A DNA stretch of 27,600 nucleotides from an uncultured Bacilli bacterium (lineage in GTDB: Bacteria; Bacillota_I; Bacilli_A; RF39; UBA660), in NCBI GenBank assembly GCA_944327405.1, contig CALVHK010000003.1:1-27600 (forward strand). Reading direction: 5' to 3'. This document shows, in pieces, positions 22,595 through 27,600 of the stretch (position 1 is its first letter; each line of letters starts with the position of its first letter). The notes below the pieces were generated by a model. It was not told the origin of the DNA. It saw only the letters and a list, made by a program, of their open reading frames with translations, and searched no databases. The position numbers and the translations under genes were made by a program.

Positions 22595-23107
22595 ATGGCT
22601 TTAAAAAGAGGTATTGTTCTATTAGAGGAGTATAATTCTAGTTGGGGATGCGAGTATTGTTTAGAAGAAGCTCTATTAAGAAAAGTTTTGGGTAGTAGAA
22701 TTTTGGAAATACATCATGTTGGAAGTACTTCTATTCCGGGACTGAAGGCAAAACCTATCATTGATATTTTAATGGTTATTTCAATTTTTGATGAAATTAA
22801 TGAAATAGCAGAATTACTAAAGCCTTATGGTTATGAAAATAGGGGAACACAGGGAATTCTTGATCGATATTTTTTTGCTAAGGGTCCAGATGATGCAAGA
22901 ACACTTTATTTGCATATTACTTTACCTAATAGTAATACTTATTATAATCAGTTATATTTTAAGAAGTATTTGATAGACCACAAAGAATATATTTTAGAGT
23001 ATGCTAAAATAAAAGAGGAATTAGCTCTTGGTTTTCGTCTAATTTTAGTGGTGTTAATGGGCTTCTTAATGCTACTGTTGATTTTAGAATTGATAGAATA
23101 CTTTTAG
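22595..23107 (+). CDS. GrpB-like (UPF0157) protein with a replaced C-terminus
   Basis: Residues 1 to about 145 match the GrpB/UPF0157 family of nucleotidyltransferase-fold proteins. ILEIHHVGSTSIPGLKAKPIID (36-57) holds the conserved core, followed by GPDDARTLYLHI and the FKKYLIDHKEYILEYAKIKEELA helix. The family normally continues for about 25-30 more residues. Here, from about 23030, the frame instead reads a hydrophobic tail (LILVVLMGFLMLLLILELIEYF), the out-of-frame reading of an ApeA-like gene. So the native 3' end has been lost by deletion or recombination. The ATG abuts the receiver gene's stop, with AAGGAGG upstream, so transcription and translation are intact. Function of GrpB proteins is not firmly known, and this copy may be dead. 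Confidence 0.7.
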   Translation: MALKRGIVLLEEYNSSWGCEYCLEEALLRKVLGSRILEIHHVGSTSIPGLKAKPIIDILMVISIFDEINEIAELLKPYGYENRGTQGILDRYFFAKGPDDARTLYLHITLPNSNTYYNQLYFKKYLIDHKEYILEYAKIKEELALGFRLILVVLMGFLMLLLILELIEYF

Positions 23108-24082
23108 GTAAAAAAATAAAAAGACAAGAATATAAAAATGTAAGTTGTTATGAAATTGAGTATCATGATATAGATTTTTTTATTAATGATAAACCATATA
23201 CAGTAAATTATAAAACCCTTGAATATAGTGGCAATTTAAACAATTATAACATCAGGTTGAATAATCAAACGATTTCGCTTCTTTTTACTTATAGTAAAAA
23301 TTGTGATGATAATATATTTTCTATAAGTTGTAAAACATTAGTAAAATTTGAACATGATAAAAAAATTAATATTATTAAGGCTCTAGAAAATATTTATAGA
23401 TTTAGGAATTTTTTAATGATTTTGTTAAAAAGATCTATAGTCGTAAAAAAACAATATGTTTGTTTCGAAGGCAAAAAATATTGCTTGTTTGATTGTAAAA
23501 ATGATGAATTAGCTAGGATTAATAAGTCTTTAGAAGAACATTTAAATCATAGATGTCTAAAAATCGAAACTTATTAACAATATTAATGAAATTAACCAAT
23601 TATTTTTTGACAAATACGAAAAATTTCAACCGTTAGTTGAACTATATTATAATGTTACGCAATTTCAAATCCCTAATTTAATAAGATTTGTTAATGCTGT
23701 AACTATGCTAGAATATTTTTCTCGAACATTCGATTATAGCTCCGCTATGCAATTAACTATTGCTAAATCTCCTCGCAGAAGAGATTTAGAGTATTCATGC
23801 ATGGTGAAATCTTTAATTAGTAATGTCAATTCTGTGTATGCTTTTACATCTCAAGAAATAGAACAAATTGTTACTAACATTAAACATGCAGGAGATAGAT
23901 ATATTCATTATGAAAATAAAAGTTCAACAAAGTATTTGTCCTATGATGAATTGTTTCGTTATTCGTGTTTTATGCAAGATTTAGTATTACTTAATATTTA
24001 TAAAATAATTAATCTTGACATTCAAAATTATGAATTTATTACTTTCGAGGGATTTTACTATAATAAAAAAGATTTATTGTAA
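23030..24082 (+). pseudogene. ApeA-like HEPN protein remnant, 5'-truncated and frameshifted
   Basis: One frame runs from about 23030 to 23577: FSGVNGLLNATVDF, KTLVKFEHDKKINIIKALENIYRFRNFLMILL. A second frame continues from about 23570 to 24082: INEINQLFFDKYEKFQPLVELYYN, IRFVNAVTMLEYFSRTF, then a C-terminal HEPN helical region. This order matches ApeA-type abortive-infection proteins: a beta-rich N-terminal domain, the KYEK linker and a HEPN domain. The N-terminus is missing where the gene joins grpB. One extra base near GAAAC (23566-23570) splits the frames. In the HEPN motif the sequence reads GDRYIHY where the family has RNxxxHY, so the key Arg is replaced by Gly. No start codon or ribosome site serves either piece. 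It is probably a decayed anti-phage gene. Confidence 0.65.
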
Positions 24083-24092
24083 TATAATAAAC

Positions 24093-24112
24093 TTTAAAAA
24101 TTAATTTTTAAA
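24093..24112. repeat. 20-nt perfect A/T palindrome
   Basis: TTTAAAAATTAATTTTTAAA is fully self-complementary and lies 11 bases past the end of the ApeA-like remnant. Being only A and T it would make a weak terminator at best. Confidence 0.4.
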
Positions 24113-24122
24113 CTAAGTATAT

Positions 24123-24150
24123 TTGACAAATCTAAAATATCGTGTATAAT
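24123..24150 (+). promoter_or_regulatory. Strong sigma-A promoter of the ABC transporter leader
   Basis: A perfect TTGACA (24123-24128) and perfect TATAAT (24145-24150) have a 16-base spacer. This is the best promoter match in the window. Transcription should start near 24157. Confidence 0.85.
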
Positions 24151-24154
24151 TAAT

Positions 24155-24220
24155 GACAAGTGAGGAGATATAAGACAAGTTGTTGAGCTATCTCGGGTGC
24201 AAACTTACACGAACTTAATT
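24155..24220 (+). promoter_or_regulatory. Structured leader RNA (candidate riboswitch or attenuator)
   Basis: Between promoter and terminator, GAGATA (24165-24170) can pair with TATCTC (24189-24194), and AAGTT (24177-24181) with AACTT (24212-24216). AAGTGA (24158-24163) can pair with TCACTT (24231-24236), which lies in the terminator hairpin, so a competing fold exists. I could not match it to a riboswitch or T-box class I know. A short TTG-started frame (24183-24218) lies within it but has a poorly spaced ribosome site. Confidence 0.5.
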
Positions 24221-24258
24221 AAGTACGGAGTCACTTTATGATTTCGTACTTTTTCTAT
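24221..24258 (+). terminator. Leader terminator (attenuator) before the ABC genes
   Basis: AAGTACGGAGTCA (24221-24233) and TGATTTCGTACTT (24239-24251) form a continuous 13-bp stem with two G-U pairs and a CTTTA loop, followed by TTTTCTATTTTTTT. It lies after the strong promoter and before the first ABC gene, so it must be read through for expression. Confidence 0.8.
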
Positions 24259-24308
24259 TTTTTTAAGTACTTTTATGTTATACTTATGAAAAATAGTGAG
24301 GTGAGTTT

Positions 24309-25286
24309 ATGACAATAATTGAAGTTAAAAATCTTAGTAAAAAATTTAGAGTAAAAGTAAAAGAAAATGGGTTGAAGGGTAGTTTGAAATCTATATTTAA
24401 GCCAAAGTACAAAGTAGTTGAGGCAGTTAAAAATATTAGTTTTGAAGTAGAAAAAGGCGAGATCATAGCATTCATAGGTCCAAATGGGGCAGGTAAGAGT
24501 ACAACGATTAAGATGATGACAAGCATTTTATATCCTGATCAAGGAAGTGTGCGGGTGCTTGGATTTGATCCCGTGAAAGATAGAAAGAAACTATCTTATG
24601 AAATTGGAACAGTTTTTGGACAAAAGGAACAGTTATGGACACATTTAACTCCATACGATAACTTCAAGTTTTTTGGAGCTATTTATGATATTCCAGAGGC
24701 AGCATGCGAAAAAAGAATTGATGAGTTAGCTATGTTATTTGAACTTGATGATTTTATTAATACCCCAGTTCGAAATTTATCTTTAGGGCAAAGAATACGT
24801 TGTGAGATTGTTGCTAGTTTAATTCATGAACCAAAAGTATTATTTTTAGATGAGCCAACCATAGGACTTGATCCGGTTGTAAAAGAAAATATTCGGGTTT
24901 TAATTAAGAGAATGAATAAAGAGTTTAAAACAACGATTTTCTTAACTAGTCATGATGTTGGAGATATTGAAAAACTCTGTAAAAGAGTTATCATTATTAA
25001 TGATGGGCAAATTGTACTTGATGATTCAATGGAAAATTTAAAATATCATTATCTAAATAAAAAGATAGTAGAAGCAAAAATGAAAGAAAAAGTGAATTTA
25101 GATGATGAAGATGGAATTACTATTCTTAAAGATAAAGGCTATAACTTGAAGATTGAAGTAGATACTACTAAAAGAAGTGTTGCAGATGCTATAAAGTTAC
25201 TTAATCCTGATAATATTATTGATATAAATATTTCTAATGTACCTCTTGAAGATATTATCCGGAATATTTATCAGAAAAAGGATTAA
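24309..25286 (+). CDS. ABC-2 type transporter ATP-binding protein
   Basis: This 325-aa ATPase has Walker A GPNGAGKST (57-65), the Q loop near Gln105, signature LSLGQ (157-161), Walker B VLFLDEP (177-183) with catalytic Glu182, and the H-loop His215. The first 45 residues, with a loop before VVEAVKNISF, are typical of the uncharacterised exporter group COG4586. The C-terminal 80 residues are the regulatory tail of DrrA-like ATPases. It powers the two permeases encoded next. The substrate is unknown; export of an antibiotic, lipid or peptide is possible. AGTGAGGTGA lies before the ATG. Expression depends on read-through of the leader terminator at 24221-24258. Confidence 0.92.
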   Translation: MTIIEVKNLSKKFRVKVKENGLKGSLKSIFKPKYKVVEAVKNISFEVEKGEIIAFIGPNGAGKSTTIKMMTSILYPDQGSVRVLGFDPVKDRKKLSYEIGTVFGQKEQLWTHLTPYDNFKFFGAIYDIPEAACEKRIDELAMLFELDDFINTPVRNLSLGQRIRCEIVASLIHEPKVLFLDEPTIGLDPVVKENIRVLIKRMNKEFKTTIFLTSHDVGDIEKLCKRVIIINDGQIVLDDSMENLKYHYLNKKIVEAKMKEKVNLDDEDGITILKDKGYNLKIEVDTTKRSVADAIKLLNPDNIIDINISNVPLEDIIRNIYQKKD

Positions 25287-25288
25287 TT

Positions 25289-26080
25289 ATGAAGAAGTAT
25301 TGGTTTATCATTAATATGCAAATTATGAGTAATTTGCAGTATATCTTTAATATTATTTTTGGGTTTATTGGTTACTTTATTATGCTCTTTATTCTATTCA
25401 ATTTATGGCAATATTTATATAGTGACCCATCTGAACTTATCAATGGATATAGTTTGCTTCAAATGACTTGGTATGTAGTGATTACCGAAATACTTTGGTC
25501 CACTTTGAGCGGTAGTAAGTTTTGTAAGAAAATATGTAATGATGTAAAGAGTGGAAATATTACTTACAATATTAATAAACCTTATAGTTATATAGGATAT
25601 TCTTTAAGTACTCATTTGGGCGATATTAGTGTAAGACTACTCGTTTATACAATTTTAGGAATGCTTACGGGTTTACTTTTTTTAGGCAGTTTCCCAAGCC
25701 TTAGTTTAGTCAGTGTACTTATTGTAATTTTAACAAGTATTATGGCTTTAGTCATCCAAACACTTTTTATGATTGCCATTGGTTTACTTTCTTTTTTCAT
25801 AGAAGATGCGAATCCTTTTTACTGGGTTTATAGTAAAGTTATATTAGTTTTAGGAACGATATTTCCAATTGAGTATTTTCCAGGAATTCTTCAAACAATT
25901 TTAAGATTTAGTCCAGTTTATGTTGTTAGTTATGGGCCTGCTAAATTGTTTGTCGATTTTTCATGGGATGCAGCATTTAGTATTATCTTAGCACAAATAA
26001 TCTATTTTGTTATTGCTTATTTATTATGTTTTGCTATTTATAGGAAAGGAGTGAAGAGAATCAATGTTAACGGCGGTTAA
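25289..26080 (+). CDS. ABC-2 type permease subunit 1
   Basis: This 263-aa protein has about six membrane helices (near 20-40, 55-75, 110-130, 140-165, 180-200 and 230-252). It starts KKYWFIINMQIMSNLQYIFN, as in the COG4587 permeases that pair with COG4586 ATPases. EWLWS-like ITEILWSTLSG and the NDVKSGNITYNINKP segment match the cytoplasmic loop that contacts the ATPase. It starts 2 bases after the ATPase stop and overlaps the next permease by 17 bases, so the three genes form one operon and probably one complex. Confidence 0.85.
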   Translation: MKKYWFIINMQIMSNLQYIFNIIFGFIGYFIMLFILFNLWQYLYSDPSELINGYSLLQMTWYVVITEILWSTLSGSKFCKKICNDVKSGNITYNINKPYSYIGYSLSTHLGDISVRLLVYTILGMLTGLLFLGSFPSLSLVSVLIVILTSIMALVIQTLFMIAIGLLSFFIEDANPFYWVYSKVILVLGTIFPIEYFPGILQTILRFSPVYVVSYGPAKLFVDFSWDAAFSIILAQIIYFVIAYLLCFAIYRKGVKRINVNGG

Positions 26081-26867
26081 TGGGGTTAAAAATCAAATGC
26101 GGGTAACGAGGCTTTCTATTCGTTATGCCGTTATGAGAGAAATGTTAAATAAGTTTACCTTTTTGTCTAATGTTTTATTTATGATTTTAAATAATGCTTG
26201 TATGATTGTTCAATGGGTTGTTTTATATTCTATTAATGATGATATTGGCGGATATACTTTTAAGCAAATGCTTCTTTTATGGGGACTTTCTGCCAGCATT
26301 TATGGTTTTGCTCATTTCTTGTTTGAAAAGGCTTTTCATTTATCTGATACAATTAATACAGGAAAATTAGATGCTTTTTTGGTTCAGCCTAAAAATGTTT
26401 TGTTACAAACAATTAGTTCTGATACCAAAATATCATCACTTGGTGATTTGCTGTTTGGCTTTATTATGTATTTCATTCATGGCTTTACCATTGAAAGTTT
26501 TCTTTTGTTTATTTTCTTTACTGCTAGTGGGGGACTTATATTAACGGCGATATCCATTATTTTAAACAGTTTAAGTTTTTGGCTTAATAAATCTGATATG
26601 ATAGCTGAGGTTGGTAATAGCCTCATGATTAATTTTTCTACTTATCCAGACGGAATCTTTAAGGGTATAACAAGAATTCTTTTGTTTACTCTTATTCCCG
26701 TTGGAATTGCTAATTATATTCCTATTCATGTGATGACTGATTTTAACATTTATTTGTTTTTCATTAATATTGGAGTTACGCTTTTGTTTATGTTGTTTGC
26801 ATTTTTAATTTTTTATCAAGGATTAAAGAAGTATTCATCTAGTAATTTGATGAGTGCTCGGATATAG
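26064..26867 (+). CDS. ABC-2 type permease subunit 2
   Basis: This 267-aa protein has about six membrane helices. It carries the family loop INTGKLDAFLVQPKNVLLQ near 107-125 and matches the COG3694 (ABC2_membrane_6) permeases found as the third member of this transporter type. GGAGTG about 12 nt before the ATG at 26064 is a stretched ribosome site; the overlap with the previous gene suggests translational coupling. A second in-frame ATG lies at 26097. With the preceding genes it would form a heterodimeric permease with two copies of the ATPase. Confidence 0.83.
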   Translation: MLTAVNGVKNQMRVTRLSIRYAVMREMLNKFTFLSNVLFMILNNACMIVQWVVLYSINDDIGGYTFKQMLLLWGLSASIYGFAHFLFEKAFHLSDTINTGKLDAFLVQPKNVLLQTISSDTKISSLGDLLFGFIMYFIHGFTIESFLLFIFFTASGGLILTAISIILNSLSFWLNKSDMIAEVGNSLMINFSTYPDGIFKGITRILLFTLIPVGIANYIPIHVMTDFNIYLFFINIGVTLLFMLFAFLIFYQGLKKYSSSNLMSARI

Positions 26868-26882
26868 TAGAAAGGATCTTTT

Positions 26883-27293
26883 ATGTTAGCAGTAAAATTA
26901 TATGATTTAGGTTATTGTAAAGAAAGAGAATATACACGAGTAGTATGTGTAAGTCGTTATCAAGGGAAATTTGTGTTTTGCTACAATAAAAAGAGAAGCG
27001 GCTTTGAAATTCCCGGAGGGCATATTGAAGAAGGTGAAACATGGATGGAAGCGGCCAAAAGAGAAATGTATGAAGAGACAGGTGCTACGAAAATTCAAGT
27101 TACACCAATTTGTGTCTATAAAATTAGTACGTTTAGTCTTCTTTGATTTTGCGAAATCCAAGAAATGGGAGAATTGCCTTTAGGTTACGAAATGAGTGAG
27201 GTACTACTTGCTGATGATTTATCTAATAACTTAACTTATCCTGATACTTTTAAGTTGTATTTTGATGTAGTAAAAGAAAAAATGAAGTTATAG
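26883..27293 (+). pseudogene. Nudix hydrolase gene with an in-frame TGA
   Basis: The first 87 codons encode a Nudix domain with a complete Nudix box: GGHIEEGETWMEAAKREMYEETGA (G-x5-E-x7-REMYEETGA). At 27144-27146 a TGA interrupts the frame, but the same frame continues with FCEIQEMGELPLGYEMSEVLLADDL and TYPDTFKLYFDVVKEK to a TAG at 27291-27293. The full product would be 136 aa, normal for the family. The catalytic box is intact, but the truncated product lacks the last strands and helix. Since TGA is a normal stop elsewhere in the window, this is a nonsense mutation, a sequencing error or a read-through site. AAAGGATC precedes the ATG. The substrate is unknown. Confidence 0.75.
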
Positions 27294-27300
27294 ATAATAT

Positions 27301-27328
27301 AGATAGTAAGTTTTTGCTATCTTTTTTT
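27301..27328 (+). terminator. Terminator after the Nudix gene
   Basis: AGATAG (27301-27306) pairs with CTATCT (27317-27322), followed by TTTTTTT. It serves the Nudix gene and possibly the whole ABC operon. Confidence 0.7.
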
Positions 27329-27340
27329 CGATATTTCTAT

Positions 27341-27346
27341 TATAAT
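27341..27346 (+). promoter_or_regulatory. -10 box of the histidine phosphatase gene
   Basis: A perfect TATAAT lies 17 bases before the ATG, with GGGAGAGG between. No clear -35 is seen. Confidence 0.45.
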
Positions 27347-27363
27347 GGATAAAGGGAGAGGTT

Positions 27364-27600
27364 ATGATAAAGTTGTATGTTGTGCGTCATGATAAGACGG
27401 ATTGGAATGATTTGAATATTATGCAAGGGTTAACAGATATTCCTTTAAATGAAGAAGGAAGAAGGCAAGCAAAGGCTTTAGCTCAACAGATTGATTTAGC
27501 TAACATTGATTTATGTCTTTCTTCATTAAAAAGAGCAAGAGAAACAGCAGATATTATTGTTGGAGAAAAAATAGAAGTTATTGAGGATCAACTATGCGTA
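27364..27600 (+). CDS. Histidine phosphatase (phosphoglycerate mutase-like), partial
   Basis: The gene leaves the window after 79 codons. It begins MIKLYVVRHDKTDWND, where RH is the catalytic RHG-type motif with His9; Gly is replaced by Asp. It continues with the typical MQGLTDIPLNEEGRRQAKALA and CLSSLKRARETADII segments of the histidine phosphatase superfamily (PhoE/CobC/GpmB type). These remove phosphate from small metabolites or phosphosugars; which one is not predictable. GGGAGAGG lies just before the ATG. Confidence 0.85.
   Translation, partial: MIKLYVVRHDKTDWNDLNIMQGLTDIPLNEEGRRQAKALAQQIDLANIDLCLSSLKRARETADIIVGEKIEVIEDQLCV

Noticed and set aside
23257..24082. Two separate small genes (23257-23577 and 23705-24082)
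   Set aside because: Both are parts of one frameshifted ApeA-like gene; neither ATG has a ribosome site and homology extends upstream of each.
24183..24218. Short TTG-started leader peptide before the ABC operon
   Set aside because: The ribosome site is about 13 nt away and there is no telling codon run; not strong enough to list as a gene.
27144..27146. TGA read as Trp (genetic code 4)
   Set aside because: Other genes in the window, such as lspA, end in TGA in overlap with the next start, and Trp is TGG throughout; a code change is not supported.
26971..27183. 70-aa open frame inside the Nudix gene
   Set aside because: It is out of frame with the conserved Nudix box and resembles no family; the Nudix frame continues in register past the TGA.

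Overview
The window looks like chromosome of a low-G+C, endospore-forming Bacillota (Firmicutes). The coding sequence is A/T-rich, there are purine-rich Shine-Dalgarno sites and sigma-A type promoters, the elongator tRNA-Met is of Bacillus type with an encoded CCA, and three genes are spore-associated (a collagen-like surface protein, a YlmC/YmxH-type PRC-barrel protein and YunB). TGA is an ordinary stop and Trp is TGG, so this is genetic code 11. The species cannot be told from the sequence; an uncultured gut Bacilli lineage is a guess.

Layout. 1-1200: a broken YhcG/DUF1016 (PDDEXK nuclease-like) gene, followed by the decayed 5' end of a second copy. 1242-2345: a minus-strand collagen-like gene with a structured 3' region and terminator. 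2411-7070: a plus-strand housekeeping block (PRC-barrel protein, ankyrin protein, lspA-rluD, a GluP-like rhomboid protease, rluB), with one small minus-strand membrane ORF between rluD and the rhomboid gene. 7080-8170: minus-strand HD-domain hydrolase and a one-cluster ferredoxin, each with clear promoter and terminator. 8253-9866: an unknown acidic tail-anchored protein and yunB. 9941-10128: minus-strand tRNA-Met unit. 10141-11361: a cysteine synthase gene preceded by two tiny ORFs rich in Cys codons.

11360-16855 is the most unusual part: a short WYL-domain regulator, then a very A/T-rich run of a small HAD phosphatase, a HAD-phosphoribosyltransferase fusion and a PfkB-kinase/SIS-sugar-isomerase fusion. 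The domains together (isomerase, kinase, two phosphatases, phosphoribosyltransferase) suggest a compact pathway acting on a phosphorylated sugar or nucleotide-like metabolite. I do not recognise the system, and it is the best candidate for something undescribed.

16923-22594: an anchored thioredoxin-like protein, an APH(3')-like kinase lacking the His of its HGD motif, two divergent PlsC-like acyltransferases, and a histidine kinase with a stand-alone receiver. 22595-24082: a GrpB-like gene that has lost its C-terminus where it runs into a 5'-truncated, frameshifted ApeA-like HEPN (abortive infection) gene. 24123-26867: a strong promoter, a structured leader ending in a 13-bp terminator hairpin, and a three-gene ABC-2 exporter. 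26883-27600: a Nudix gene with an in-frame TGA and the start of a histidine phosphatase gene that leaves the window.

The two leader arrangements (10187-10381 and 24151-24258) point to attenuation-type control of cysteine synthesis and of the ABC exporter. The broken defence-type genes (YhcG-like, ApeA-like) mark two places of accessory-gene turnover.
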